NCBI GenBank assembly: GCA_947471745.1
Contig: CANJKZ010000410.1
Location: 1,237,501 to 1,301,500, forward strand
DNA: 64,000 nucleotides
DNA from: Closterium sp. Naga37s-1
Lineage: Eukaryota; Streptophyta; Zygnematophyceae; Desmidiales; Closteriaceae
Direction: 5' to 3'
Shown here: in pieces, positions 39,964 to 52,210 of the stretch
Layout of the letters: every line of letters starts with the position of its first letter
How positions within the stretch are numbered: the first letter of the stretch is position 1
The notes under the pieces: model-generated
Told to the model about the DNA's origin: nothing
Databases searched by the model: none
What the model saw: the letters and a program-made list of their open reading frames with translations, nothing else
Position numbers and translations under genes: made by a program

Positions 39964-42816
39964 ATGAATCCCGAGTCCTTTACGCATAAGACCAACGAGG
40001 TGCTCTTTTCCGCGAAGCAGCTCGCGGAATCCAACGGACATCCGGAAATCACGCCCGCGCACCTCGCGCTGACCCTCCTCGAGGACTCAGACAGCATCTT
40101 CCGCCATGCCGTTTCTTCCGCCGGCGTGAACAACTACTCCGCCGGCGGCGGCGGCGGAGGCGGCGACGACACCGCGCAATCCCTGCAGCGCGCCTTCAAG
40201 CGGCTTCTCCAAAAGATTCCCTCGCAGGAGCCCGCGCCCGACGAAATCCACGCGAATCACGCGCTCGTGAAAGCGCTCCGCAAGGCGCAGAGCCTTCAGA
40301 AGAAAGCGGGGGACTCGCACCTAGCCGTGGACTCATTAGTGTTGGCTCTAATCGAGGATGCGCAGATCGCGGGCGCGATGAAGGAGGCGGGAGTGAACGT
40401 GACTAAAGTGCAGGCGGAGCTTGCTAAAACGAGAGGCGAGAGTAAGGTCCAGAGCGCGTCGGACGACTCGAATTTCCAGGCTCTGAAGAAGTACGGGCGC
40501 GATCTCGTTGAAGTAGCGGCGAAGCTCGACCCGGTGATTGGCCGCGACGACGAGATCCGCCGCGTCGTGCGGATCCTCTCGCGCCGCACAAAGAACAACC
40601 CCGTGCTGATCGGCGAACCCGGCGTGGGGAAAACGGCGGTCGTGGAGGGCCTCGCGCAGCGCATCGCGCGCGGCGACGTCCCGAGCAACCTGCAGAACGT
40701 GCGGCTCGTCGCGCTGGACATGGGCGCGCTCGTCGCGGGCGCGAAATACCGCGGAGAGTTCGAGGAGCGCGTCAAGGCGGTGCTAAAGGAGGTGGAGGAT
40801 GGTGAGGGGCGGATTATTCTCTTCATCGACGAGATGCATTTGATCCTCGGCGCGGGGCGCACGGAGGGCGCCATGGATGCCGCGAATCTCTTCAAGCCCA
40901 TGCTCGCGCGCGGGCAGCTGCGCTGCATCGGCGCGACGACGCTCGAGGAGTACCGCAAGTACATCGAGAAGGACGCGGCGTTCGAGCGGCGCTTCCAGCA
41001 GGTGCTTGTAAAGGAGCCGTCTGTAGCGGATACGGTGAGCATTCTCCGCGGGCTGCGGGAGAAGTACGAGGGGCACCACGGCGTGCAGATCCAAGACCGC
41101 GCGCTCGTCGTCGCGGCGCAGCTGAGCAGCAGGTACATCACGGGGAGGTTCCTTCCGGACAAAGCCATCGATCTTGTCGACGAAGCGTGCGCGAACGTGC
41201 GCGTCGCGCTCGACAGCCAGCCGGAGGAGATCGACGCGCTAGAGCGGAAGCGCATCCAGCTAGAGGTGGAGCTACACGCGCTCGAGAAGGAGAAGGATAA
41301 GGCGAGCAAGATGCGCGCCGCGGAGGTGCGCGAGCAGCTCGGCGCGCTGCGCGAGGAGCTCCAGCCGCTGCAGATGCGGTACCGGCGGGAGAAGGAGCGC
41401 GTCGACGAGTTGCGCCGGCTCCAGCACAAGCGCGAGGAGGTGCTCGTCGCGGTGCACGAGGCGGAAGCGCGCATGGACCTCGCGCGCGTCGCGGATCTGA
41501 AATACGGCGCGCTCACGGAGCTGGACGCCGCCATCGGGAAATACCAGAGGGAGGCGGAAGCCGCCGCCGCCGCCGCCGCCGCGATGGACACCAGCGGCGG
41601 AGTCGCGGCGCCCGCCGTCAAGCCCATGCTGACGGAAACCGTCGGGCCGGATCAGATCGCGGAGGTCGTCAGCCGCTGGACGGGCATCCCCGTTACAAGG
41701 CTCGGGCAGAACGAGCGCGAACGGCTGCTGGTGCTCCCCGCGCGCCTGCACGAGCGCGTCGTAGGGCAGGCGGAGGCGGTACAGGCGGTGGCGGAAGCGG
41801 TTCTCCGCTCGCGCGCGGGTCTAAGCCGTCCTGGCCAACCCACGGGATCGTTCCTCTTCTTAGGCCCGACGGGCGTGGGGAAAACGGAGCTCGCAAAAGC
41901 GCTAGCAGAGCAGCTATTTGACGACGAGAAGCAGCTAGTGAGGATCGATATGAGCGAGTACATGGAGCAGCATAGCGTGGCACGGCTGATCGGTGCTCCC
42001 CCGGGGTATGTGGGGCATGAGGAGGGCGGGCAGCTGACAGAGGCGGTGCGCAGGCGGCCGTACAGCGTGGTGCTGTTTGACGAGGTGGAGAAGGCTCATG
42101 CTTCGGTATGGAATACTCTGCTACAAGTACTGGACGACGGCAGGTTGACCGACGGGCGCGGGCGCACTGTCGACTTCAGCAACACGGTTATCATCATGAC
42201 GTCGAACTTAGGAGCGCAGCATCTTATAGCGGGGATGGCGGGGGACGTGTCGATGGGAGAGGCGAAGCAGCTGGTGATGGGCGAAGTGAAGAGGCATTTC
42301 CGGCCGGAGTTACTCAACCGATTGGATGAGATTGTAGTCTTTGAGCCGCTCTCTCTCCCCGAGCTTCGGAAGGTGGCAAGGCTGCAGATGAAACAGGTCG
42401 CTGCCAGGCTGGCAGATCGGGGGATCGCGCTCGCGGTGTCGGATTCTGCGCTGGATGTTGTTCTAGCAGAGGCGTATGATCCGGTGTATGGGGCGCGGCC
42501 GCTGAGGCGATGGCTGGAGCGCAAGGTGGTGACTCAGCTGTCTAAGATGCTGGTGGAAGGGAAGATAGACGATAACTGCACGGTGTTTATCGACGGCGCG
42601 AAGCAGCAGCAGGGTCATGGGCAGGTGGGAGGAGGCAAGGGAGTGGCGGTGGAGGCTAGTGGGTTGCTGTTCAGGGTGGAGAAAACGGGTGGGGTGGCTG
42701 CTGAGAAGGCCAACGGGCGGCTGGGAGAATTTCTGGTGGAACCGGCGCAGGGGAGTGAGGGGAAGAAGGCGAGGGTGGAGGAAGAGGAGGGGGAGGTGGA
42801 TGAGATGGAGGACTGA
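39964..42816 (+). CDS. HSP101: Cytosolic HSP101 / ClpB disaggregase
   Basis: 950 residues in one uninterrupted exon. Hexameric AAA+ disaggregase that threads aggregated proteins with Hsp70 help; in plants needed for acquired thermotolerance. The N domain starts [12 protein letters not shown], as in plant HSP101. NBD1: Walker A GEPGVGKT (217-224), Walker B FIDEMH with Asp-Glu at 289-290. The M-domain coiled coil follows (about 400-540, [21 protein letters not shown]). NBD2: Walker A GPTGVGKT (634-641), Walker [10 protein letters not shown] (706-707), sensor region [12 protein letters not shown]. No transit peptide; the acidic end [12 protein letters not shown] matches the cytosolic/nuclear class, not organellar ClpB. 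Oddities: Gly-rich insert (about 60-67) in the N domain and Met for the usual Ile in DEMH. Strong GC codon bias. Confidence 0.98.
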   Translation: MNPESFTHKTNEVLFSAKQLAESNGHPEITPAHLALTLLEDSDSIFRHAVSSAGVNNYSAGGGGGGGDDTAQSLQRAFKRLLQKIPSQEPAPDEIHANHALVKALRKAQSLQKKAGDSHLAVDSLVLALIEDAQIAGAMKEAGVNVTKVQAELAKTRGESKVQSASDDSNFQALKKYGRDLVEVAAKLDPVIGRDDEIRRVVRILSRRTKNNPVLIGEPGVGKTAVVEGLAQRIARGDVPSNLQNVRLVALDMGALVAGAKYRGEFEERVKAVLKEVEDGEGRIILFIDEMHLILGAGRTEGAMDAANLFKPMLARGQLRCIGATTLEEYRKYIEKDAAFERRFQQVLVKEPSVADTVSILRGLREKYEGHHGVQIQDRALVVAAQLSSRYITGRFLPDKAIDLVDEACANVRVALDSQPEEIDALERKRIQLEVELHALEKEKDKASKMRAAEVREQLGALREELQPLQMRYRREKERVDELRRLQHKREEVLVAVHEAEARMDLARVADLKYGALTELDAAIGKYQREAEAAAAAAAAMDTSGGVAAPAVKPMLTETVGPDQIAEVVSRWTGIPVTRLGQNERERLLVLPARLHERVVGQAEAVQAVAEAVLRSRAGLSRPGQPTGSFLFLGPTGVGKTELAKALAEQLFDDEKQLVRIDMSEYMEQHSVARLIGAPPGYVGHEEGGQLTEAVRRRPYSVVLFDEVEKAHASVWNTLLQVLDDGRLTDGRGRTVDFSNTVIIMTSNLGAQHLIAGMAGDVSMGEAKQLVMGEVKRHFRPELLNRLDEIVVFEPLSLPELRKVARLQMKQVAARLADRGIALAVSDSALDVVLAEAYDPVYGARPLRRWLERKVVTQLSKMLVEGKIDDNCTVFIDGAKQQQGHGQVGGGKGVAVEASGLLFRVEKTGGVAAEKANGRLGEFLVEPAQGSEGKKARVEEEEGEVDEMED

Positions 42817-43409
42817 AGGGGAGTGGAGGATGTGAGGGGATGGGAGGTGGTTGAGTTTGATACGTGTGATAAGCTTGACAAATGAGCTGGACTGGATTTG
42901 CCAGAGAAAGTGATGGGTGAACCGTGGATGGGTTCGCGAACGGTTTTTTAAACTCAGGGATTTCTGGTTGCTAGATTGAGTTGAGGCATCCTCTTCCTTT
43001 TCTTTTTTGTATATAGCTGATCCTGTACTTGTAACAAATGTGCCCTGTTTACTTCTATAATTCCACCACTGAAATCACATCTTATTCCCATAACAGGGTG
43101 TGCATGCTTTCTTCGTCTTGATACTCCATAAAACGGGAGGACTTCAATACAGTCCAGTACCACCATGGTTTAATGAGGTACCTCAGCTGTAGTTTCTGCT
43201 GCCCCTTCTGTCCAGGAGGTTCAAGTTTGCAGGTAATATAACACAAGGGTCAACACATGTAACTAAAGGTAGCAAGGTGAGCGGACTACCCACCAGGAAG
43301 GGTTCAATAAGTCAAGCTCAAGGCCACATTAATCCCAACCCAAAGCCTAGTTGCTAGTGACCAACAGTAGATAATTAAGTTTGGCTACCAGTACTAGTAA
43401 TTCCAGACA
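42817..43409. other. Convergent intergenic region
   Basis: 3' flanks of HSP101 (+) and the pectin acetylesterase-like gene (-). Nothing recognised. Confidence 0.6.
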
Positions 43410-46400
43410 TCATGGAGCTAAGAGCCTGGAGTACCTCCAAGATTGTTCCACCCACGCATCTACCGCGGATTTCACCGTTGTGCCGTTTATCGCGACAAAC
43501 TCCCACGACGGATTGAACGTGTAGGTGTGCTGCGTGTTACCAGGTAAAAATGCTGTAAGGTCTGTCTTTTTCAGCATCAAGTTACGTACTGCGGTGTAGA
43601 CGTCCGAAGCGGCATTCAAGACGGCTACACTTTCGGAGGGGCATTTTTGGCTGACCCCCACTCGCAATTTCCGGAAAGAGGGTGATTTTATCGCTGTGCC
43701 CGCCCGCGGAGCGGCTCTGAGTATGTCATCTACGCAAGCAGTGGCCTGGCCGATGTTTGGCGGGAGCTGGTTACCAAGAGCGAGGGATCGCACGTCGAAG
43801 AGCGATTGGAGGACGAAGATCGGCGATTTGACGAAGTTGAGAGCATACTGGGGGAAGAAGCAGCGCCAGCTCTCCATGCCTGGGAAGGCTGTAGTGCAAT
43901 GAAGAGGGAGTGGGGGGAAAGCAAAACACGAGGTTATTTTGGGAGCACTCACTGCATTGAACACTAAAGAACACTTGATTTGCGGTATGGTATCTGCTGA
44001 ATGGCAACCATGGGAGATGCTAGGAGGGGAAAGGGAAGCGAAAGATGAGGCGACGGAAAATCATGGGAATTGAGAGGGGAGGAGAAAGCCCAGCCTGAGA
44101 GTTCATTCCTGCCTGAGGGCGCGTACCCTCCCTCGATCGATCGCGCGATCGCTGTGAAAAACTGATCGGGCACACCGATCGCAGGATTGGGGTGGGATTG
44201 GTGGGAGGTGACAACAGCGGATCGATCTCGATCCCTGGGTGACAGGATCGAGAATACAAGGGGCAAAAAACCCTCGATCCTTCTAAAGCCGAGATCGGTG
44301 TGGCCACGAAGGCACATCGATCGTCACAGCGGAGGTGACAAGATCGTTGGGCACAAGTTACTGTAGATTCGCAAGCCTTCTCGAAATCTGGTTACCTTGT
44401 CAATCGCGACACTGTAGCTGTCCCTCGATCAATCGAGTGCAGGATCGATCGAGGGAGGGGACGCGCCCTGAGAGTTCGTTCCTGGGCTGGGGATGATCAT
44501 CCCCCCCCCATGTCTCCCCCCCATATCCTTTCCCTCCCCATTCTCCACCCAAACCCCCCCCTCTACCAGGGTCCCCCACACCCCACTTACCCCGCTAGCA
44601 GCGCGGGTTCCCCAGCGACAGTGCAGTCCCACCAGCGGAAAGGGTATCACCCCCACGCGAGAACTCCCCCCATGTTCCCCAAATTGGCCCTTCCCCCACT
44701 CCCCACCCACTCACCCCGCTGACAGCGCGGATTCCCCAGCGACTGGTGCAGCCCCACCTGCGGAAAGGGTACACCCCCCCGCAGCATCCCAAACTATCCC
44801 CATGTTTCCCAAGTGCAGCCCCCCTCCCCACGGCCTACTCACCCCGCTGGCAGTGCGGATTCCCCGACTGGTGCAGCCCCACCTGCGGAAAGAGTACACC
44901 CCCTTGCAGTATTCCAAACTTTCCCCATGTTTCCAAAGTGTGCCCCCTCCCCACGGCCTACTCACCCCGCTGGCAGCGCGGGTTCCCCAGCGACTGGTGC
45001 AGCCCCACCAGGCGCTGCGCCATGGCGCGGAAAGAGTACACCCCCGCGCGGTCGGGGGAGTCTGCAGGGGGACGAGAGGGGAAGGAGGGAGAGAGCGACG
45101 CGGACAGTGGGAGTGGGAGGAAGGTAGGCAAGGGTTGGGTGTCAGGAGTAGCGAGGAGAATTGAGGGGCAAGGTGCCTCCTCTGATCTTTCTGCGAACAG
45201 AAAGAAAGAGCAAGAGAACTACACAGACGAAACAAGCAGTACTTGAGGGGAAAGCAGAGACAGCAACTTATATCAGGAGCAGGTGCAGAAGCAGGAGCAC
45301 GAGGAGGAGCAGGAGACACACAGACATCAACTAACACCCCCAGTAGCTCGAGGCACGCAGATATGAAGCTTCAAAGCGTTTCAAATCGTGACGGATCGTT
45401 ACGGGGGGATGACCGCAAACAGCATTGTGACAGGGCAGCAGTGGAGTGATAGGGCAGGCGCAGGCACGTTGAGTCAGCAGACAAGGGGGGTTCAGGTGAG
45501 GTAAGGGCAGGTCAGCAGGTCAGCCTGAGTCAACATGGCCCTTGGTGCAGGCGCGGGCACAAGCACATCAGTCACAGTTGTCAGACGTTGTCAGACGTCT
45601 CAAAAGCAGCTGCAGCAGCAGCGGCAGCGACATGGGGAGTTAGAGCAACATCCAGAGCAGGCGCAAGCGCGAACGCGAGCAGGCGCAAGCGCGCGCGCGC
45701 ACTGACCAATGAAGAAGCCCGAGTTCATGAGGCACTTGGTGCGTCCGAGTGGGCGGTAAGAAGCAACATCAAGCGCAAGGGGAGCCGCGGAAGCGCGAGC
45801 GCGCGCACTGACCAATGAAGAAGCCCGAATCCATGAGGCACTTGGTGCGCGCGGCGGGCGCCATCTCCGCCAGCTGGTCGCAGAGCGTCACCACCGCCTG
45901 CCCGCCCGCGGAGCTCCCCGACATGATGATGTTCGTCGCGGACGTCAGCCCGCGCCGCGTGCGGAGATCTGCGGCGGTAAGAGGGACGCGCGGGGCGGGG
46001 GGAACGCGGGGTCGGGAGGGAAAAAGGGGGACGGAAGGGGGCGTGGGTTGGTGATGGGTGTTGCGCAAACAGCGGAGCGACTGTGACGCAGAGGGGGAAA
46101 GGGAATTGAATGTATGGGACCACTGGACTGGACCGTTAACAACACTATTCATGGAGGAGGAGTTGAGCTTGTTAAATAACTAATCATGAGTCCATGCAAC
46201 ACAACTCAACCTCAAACCATGATTTCAGCGAACAAGGCTGACCCATAAAGATAGCTTTGGTTATTCTCCACCCGCCCAGGTACACGATTAAGCTCGCGTA
46301 CGAAATCTATGGAGTTCATCTCGCCTGTGAAAACAGTCAGGAAAAGTGACTCACCAGTCCGACAGAACGCTTGATGCTTCTCAGCAGTAACACTCACCCA

Positions 46401-49103
46401 TGAAGATAGCCTTGGATATTCTCCAGTATGGAGTGATTCAATAGTCCGCCAGGGACTCACCCATGAAGATAGCCTTGGATATTCTCCATCCGTCTAGGTA
46501 CACGATGAGGCTCGAGTTCACCGGCTTCCACCGCACTCGACCGGCGTACCCGCCGCCGTCGCAGTACACGAAACGCACGAGGTTCCAGTTGTGGAACGTG
46601 GGGTTCACGCGCGGGTCCGTGCTCAGGATGCCGCGCGACGACGACCTTGCGCCCGCCGCCGTCTGCGCGGAAAAGGGGAAAAAGGGGGAAGCGGGAAATG
46701 GAGGGGGAAGGGAAAGGGGGAGTTGATGATTATATGGGAAAGTGGGGTTCACGCGCGGGTCCGTGCTCAGGATGCCGCGCGACGACCCCCTTACGCCTGC
46801 CGCGGTTGCGCGAGGAGGAAACGGGGGGAGGGGTGGGAAAGGGGGAATGGACGAGTATGTGGAACGTGGGGTTCACGCGCGGATCGGTGATCAAAATGCC
46901 GCGCGACGACCCCCTTACACCCGCCGCCGTCTGCGCGAGAAAGGCAAAAAGGTGGGGTTGAGGGGGGAGGGGAAGGGGGAATGGATGAATGAATCGGAAC
47001 GTCGGGTTCACACGCGGATCGGCGCTCTGTATGACGCGCGCGCGGGGCGCGGTGTACCGACCCCCGCCCCTTCCGCACGAGGGGATGGATGGATGGGGAG
47101 AGGACAGCGCAGAGTTCGCTGCTAGGCGGGAAGTTCTGACTACGGCGGAAGACGCAGTGGCCCTTGCGCCTTATCTTAACCCTCCACCCCCCTACCCGCG
47201 CCGTAATCCGCACCCCCCGAAGCGCCACACTCACGACCGAGTACTGGTACAAGGCGTCCGCCACGGCGGAAGCTGCGGAAGCGACTCTTGCGCCTTTTTT
47301 TTACCCCTCCACCTGTTCCCTCCCCCCGCGCCTTTACCCCCCCCCCCCCCACCTGCTCACCCCCCACACACTCACCACCGAATACTGGTACACGGCGTCC
47401 GCCACGGCGGAAGCGGCGGAGGCGGCCGCGCCTCCTCCGCCGAGCACTTTGGGCCAGCGGCGCGTGGAGCCGAACTCGGTCCCCGCGCGCTTCGCGCATT
47501 CCTGGACGGTGGTACACCACCCGCCCACGGGGAGATCGATCAGCCAGTTGTTCGCGCCGGTGCCCACGCCTTGGCGGAAGTAATACCCCGGGGGACTGCG
47601 GGAAAGGGGAAAGGGGGGGAATGGGGGAAGGGGAAGGGGGAAGTGAAGGGGAAAGGGGGGAAGGGGAAGGGGGAAGGGGGAAAGAAGGGATGCTGTAGGG
47701 GAGGAGGTTAACAAGTGTTAATCGCTTGTCGATTTGAGACGCAAGCTTAGGAGGACCATTCGAGGCGGGCGCAGTGGCTCGAATAAGAATGGGCGTTTGG
47801 GATGATGCGTCAGCATTTGAATGGAAAAAACTTGAGACGTCTCAACACTGGACTGCCTACCAATACTTTTGAGCCGTCTCAGAAGAGTACCGGCTGTGCC
47901 TGACATGCCTACAATCGCGTAAACGCCGTTGCTGCCCGCTCACCTGCCGTCGAGGCACTTGGCCTTGTACGGATTGTCCGGCAGCAGCGTCAGCGTCGTT
48001 AGCGGGGACGCGCCGCCAACGCCCCCCACCGACTCCTCTGTCCTGTGCGACCCCGTGCCGCCGCTCCCCGGCGTCTCCGGCGCGGGGGACTCGGAGGTGG
48101 AGGGCGGGGAAGGTGCGGAGGGCGCGGGGGTGCGCTTGCGCGGACTCCTTCGTGCGGAGGGCGACGGGCGGGAACTGGATGAGAGGGGAGGGGAGGGGGA
48201 AGGGGAGGCGGAGGGGGAGGGGGAAGGCGGAGAGGGCGCGGAGGTCCGGTGTCGTCGACTGCCTCGCGCGGAGCTCTCGGAGTCGGATGATGGGGGAGGG
48301 GAAGAGGAGGGGGAGGGTGAAGGCGGGGACGGTGCGGAGGGTGCGGAGGTTCGGTTGCGTCGACTGCTGCGCGCGGAGGAGGAGGGGGAAGGCGAGGAGG
48401 GAACGGAGGTACTGTTGCGCCGACTGCTTCGCGCGGAGGTCGAGGAGTGGGATGAGCGGGAAGAGGAGGGGGGGGGCGAAGGCGGGGAGGGCGCAGAGGG
48501 TGCGGAGGTTCTGTTGCGTCGACTGCTTCGCGCAGAGCTTGAGGAGTGGGATGAGCGGGATGACCGGGATGAGCGGGAAGGGGAAGGGGAAGGCAATGAG
48601 GGCGCGGCTGTCCGGCTGCGTCGACTGCTTCGCGCGGAGGTTGAGGAGTGGGATGAGCGGGATGCGGGGGATGAGCGAGATGAGCGGGAAGGGGAAGAAG
48701 GCTTGGAGGGCGTAGAGGGCGCGGAGGTACTGTTGCGCCGAATGCTTCCCTCGGAGGTCGAGGAGTGCGATGAGCGGGAGCGGGATGCGCGAGAAGGGGA
48801 GGGGGAAGGCAAGGAAGGCGCGGAGGTCCGGTTACGCCGACTGCTTCGCGCGGAGGACGAGGAGCGGGATGAGTGGGATGCGGATGGGGAGGCGGAGCTA
48901 GAAGAGCGGGAGGCGGTGCGGGAGGCGGAGGCGGAAGCGGAGGGGGAGGTCGGGGAAGACTTTCCCCGTTGAGACCTGCTTATGACAGGTCGCGATGACG
49001 AGGACGCTCCTAGAGAGACATCAACAGTGATTGAGACCGCCACGACCGCCACGAGCAGCGCTACCGCCCATGGCGACGAGAGGAGCGACGGAGGGCGCGT
49101 CAT
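43410..49103 (-). CDS. Pectin acetylesterase-like (NOTUM/PAE family) with Ser/Arg-rich N-terminal extension
   Basis: Six exons, transcript order 49103-47944, 47595-47376, 46662-46461, 45968-45813, 45061-44966, 43879-43410 (TGA); phases agree and give 767 residues, about twice the usual length. Family role: removing acetyl groups from pectin in the wall. Residues about 12-34 are a hydrophobic segment (signal peptide or anchor). Then comes about 310 residues of SSRSSHSSTSARSSRRN-type sequence, then [52 protein letters not shown], the nucleophile elbow SGSSAGG, DSGFFIGDSPDRAG, CFFPQYALNFVKSPIFVLQS and a C-terminal NTQHTYTF that may carry the catalytic His. The usual GGGWC is VGGWC. Exon borders rest on phase and homology. 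All five introns hold repeats; four carry exon-edge echoes. Confidence 0.87.
44116..44469. mobile_element. MITE, 354 bp, in pectin acetylesterase-like intron 5
   Basis: Inverted ends AGGGCGCGT.CCCTCCCTC plus GATCGATC at 44116-44142 and 44443-44469. Flanks GAGAGTTCATTCCTG (44097) and GAGAGTTCGTTCCTG (44470) look like a long direct duplication. Interior rich in CGATCG words; no ORF. Confidence 0.75.
44584..44905 (-). repeat. Three echoes of exon 5 (pectin acetylesterase-like), 124-bp period
   Basis: Copies at 44584-44655, 44708-44780 and 44833-44903 parallel the true exon end at 44957-45040. Each keeps VYSF...GLHQS..NP.CQRG-like codons and a donor (GTGAGT or GTAAGT). All three lack the same about 16 bases (AMAQRL region), so they derive from one another; the loss creates CTTTCCGCAG, an acceptor-like word. 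Confidence 0.92.
45691..45750 (-). repeat. Echo of exon 4 3' edge (pectin acetylesterase-like)
   Basis: Minus strand gives TKCLMNSGFFIG then the GTCAGT donor, paralleling TKCLMDSGFFIG at the end of exon 4 (45813), 110 bp downstream. Confidence 0.9.
46241..46427 (-). repeat. Two echoes of exon 3 3' edge (pectin acetylesterase-like)
   Basis: 46391-46427 repeats the last codons WRISKAIFMG and the GTGAGT donor exactly or nearly so; 46241-46299 is a longer, more diverged copy (SLIVYLGGWRITKAIFMG, donor region GTCAGC). Confidence 0.88.
46738..47046 (-). repeat. Three echoes of exon 3 5' edge (pectin acetylesterase-like)
   Basis: Copies at 46738-46814, 46862-46938 and about 46985-47046 repeat the acceptor side of exon 3 (true copy 46594-46670): GCGCAG or a close variant, then RGILSTDPRVNPTF codons, each breaking off at the same residue. 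Spacings are about 144, 124 and 123 bp. Confidence 0.92.
47226..47283 (-). repeat. Echo of exon 2 3' edge (pectin acetylesterase-like)
   Basis: 58 bp with about five differences from 47366-47423, covering ASAVADAVYQYSVV codons and the GTGAGT donor; 140 bp downstream in the intron. Confidence 0.92.
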
Positions 49104-50304
49104 TATTGGGAGTTGAGGAAATCAACGAGAGACTAGGAAGCCCTTGGGAATGAATGATAAAAGAAACCAGGGAGCTGGTGGTGACGAGGAAGGTGCTCCG
49201 AGGCGAGGAACCTGAAATTCGGGTTAACTCAAAATACACGTGGAAGGCGGTCCGAAGCGAAGAATCGGACGACGAGTGTCGTGCTGATTTTGCAGCATCG
49301 ACAGCTACGGTGACCGTGACGCAGTTTAGTTCGACTAATAGAGGCTAAGAGACGGTCGAAGACTGCTAGGCGCAGTCTTGCAGACTTGCAGACTAGTAGA
49401 TAGCACTACGAGTACTGGCTCCTAGGCGTTCGCATAAGACGCTAGAGCAGAAGGCAACTGATGCCTGCTGGGCGAGCTCCCGCTTTCACACTGCAAGGAG
49501 CAGAAGCGCATGTGGCGTGAACGCCTGGAATTGGTCGGTAGGAAGGAACGCGGAGAAATGGGCCGAATAGGATTTTCGGATTCCTCACCTAGAACTGGAC
49601 AAACTGACACAAGCTCTCTTGGCCGACTCGTCTCCGAGTCAAAACGCAACTCACTCCAGTCGGGGTGGACCGTGGAAGGCGGCGTTCTCGGTAGACTCGG
49701 CTAGGCGTGTGGCGAATGGTGTTGCTATGACCTGCCCCTGCCCTCTTCAAATCAGCATTTTTATTCCTTTGCGTCGTCGACATGTTCTTCAGAATAAGAC
49801 AAAGATTTCCGCCATGGGCGCGCCACCACACACTTCGCGAATCACAGCTGGTGAAAGATACGAGGGAGTCGAGGCGAGGCGAGGATTGAAGGGGGAGCAA
49901 GCTTTGAGGTTGAGAGACTGATCGACTCGACTCGACTGGAGGGGAGGGAGGGGAGGGAAGAGAAAGGGGAGACACAACACAACACAACACACATTGCGGT
50001 ACAGTACAATACAGAGCACGACCACTGCGCTCCGCTCCGCACCGCCTGCGGGGAGGCGGCATGGTTGACCGCCCCTCACTCGATGCTCATTGCTGGATCG
50101 TGGTTGGTCCCCTCGAGTCGCGGATTGATTTGAAACTGCTGGCGGAGGGCGCGACTCGCGGCAAACTGGGGTGAGGCGGAGACAGACTGGACGTGCAGGT
50201 TTTGAAAATTGCAGGCAAAAGGCGTACAGATCCATCCATGAATAGTTCAGCTTCACTCGTATGAATTACAATATTTGCATTAAAGAGTTATCATGTACAT
50301 AGTA
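49104..50304. other. Intergenic stretch, no gene recognised
   Basis: Upstream flank of the pectin acetylesterase-like gene up to a Gypsy LTR. Short ORFs on both strands are overlapping and without family resemblance. A small ACACA/GAGGG-rich patch lies at 49940-50000. Confidence 0.55.
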
Positions 50305-52210
50305 TGTAAGGATTTACAGAATCCTTACTGAGGCACTCGTAAGCAAGGACATCCCGAGGGTCACGCGACGAACCTGTCCTTCCTATTTCGTCGCACCGAA
50401 CCACCCCCGAGTCGCCTCCGCACCAATCGCATCCATCACCGAGCCATCCTCGCCCAACCTCCCCGCCTTGCTAGGACTTCCCCTATTTAGGCCTCGTCAC
50501 TTCTATTGTATCGTCATTCAGTAATTCAGTACTCAACCATTCTCGTTATTCGTTTTACTGCGCACTCTGCAAGTTCATTCATAACACCTGGTATCAGAGC
50601 TACTTTCCTAGCCTACCCCGCTTTTTAGAGTGTAATATCCCTCGGGGGGGGGGGGGGGGGGGGGACGAGGAAGGATGTCCTGGGGTCCAGGAGTTGCGTA
50701 GGCCGGCCAAGAGAACGGGTTAGTTGCTCTTCGCGGCCATGGATTTATCGCGCACTCCTCGGTACCGCCGGATCCTTGCCTTCGACGGTCGGGATCGACC
50801 GTGGCCTCCCTCCCCCCGGGCAACGGACAGCTGAAGCTGTCGCGACATTGAACGTGAGTTATTTCCGCTGCGTTCCGACGATTTCGGAGTTGATTTTCGT
50901 GTGGCAGCTGTCCTGCGTCGGCATCTGCACGAAGATTTCGGAGTCGTCGTCTGGTGCGGCAGTTGGCGTGGTTGTTCGTCAACGTGCGCGCGAGATTTTC
51001 GGAGGTTTCTACTGTGAAGAAAAGGGCAGCTCGAAGAACTCGCCAGGCGCAAATGGAGTTTTGCGTCAGAGGATCCCAACGGCTGGGAGAGATAGACGCT
51101 CAAGCCGCCCGAATTAAGCGGGGGTTGAGCTTCATCCCGTCCGACCGGATAGTACGGCGCTTACCGTACTGGCGGGCGAGTCGTCGACGATTTTCGGTAG
51201 AAGTGCTTGTGGACAGACGGGAGCTTTGGACCCGCCGACACTTACGAGCTGCAACAGACAACGACGTGGCTGAATCGCACTTAGCGGGAGTGGGGCGCAG
51301 GCGCGAGGGCATATCGGGTCTGAACACCCGAAAACTACTCGTTTGTTGCTGCGTGCCTGGAGTTGCTTGCCAGCTGTTCGACAGTTTCGAGATCGGTTTC
51401 CCCGTTCAAGGAAGTCGATTTCGGGGACAGCCGCAGCAGCCCACGATTAAACGGTGTTCAAGGTGCTACCCCGACAATTTCGGAGTGTGGTGCAGGCCGC
51501 CGGGACACGCGAAAAGAGACTGCCCAACGGCTAAGCGGTCTCAATCACTGTTTGCTGTTTGCTTACGCGAGTTGGCAGGGGACACCGACGGATAAGACAT
51601 ATAGATGCTGTACGCAGCTGTACCACCGGATTTAGCGGAGCTCATTCGACAGTACCCGGACATCTTCCCCGATGATGTGCCACCTGGACTGCCACGCGAG
51701 AGATCTGAGGTCCATAAAATCCAGCTGGAACCTGGCGCGCATCCGACTGCTCGGACACAGTGGCGGTTGACCCAGCCGGAACTTGAGGAGCTGCGAAGTC
51801 AAGTTGACGCACTGTTGAGGAAAGGCTTCATCAGACTCAGTACTTCTCCCTACGCAGCACCGATCCTGTTCATACCGAAAAAAAGACGGCGGGCTTCGCA
51901 TGTGCATCGACTATCATGTGCTCAACCGGGTGACAATCAAGTCTCGCTACCCAATCCCACGCACCGACGACCTTCTCGACCAACTTCGCGGCGCTCGCTA
52001 TTGCTCGAAAATTGACTTGCGTGGCGGTTACCACCAGATTCGGGTCTTCGTTGATGATTGCCATAAGACAGCGTTTCGCACACTCTACAGAAGTTACGAA
52101 TTTATCGTGATGCCCTTCGGCCTCACAAACGCGCCTTCAACATTTCAACTGACCATGAACAGGGTATTCTAGGAGCTCTTCGACAAATGTGTAATCGTCT
52201 ACTTGGACGA

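Noticed and set aside
40296-41627. 443-residue minus-strand ORF
   Set aside because: Exact antisense of HSP101, low-complexity Ser/Arg/Ala.
47929-48972. 347-residue plus-strand Glu/Arg-rich ORF
   Set aside because: Antisense of the Ser/Arg-rich first exon of the pectin acetylesterase-like gene, which has the hydrophobic N-terminus, splice phases and family match.
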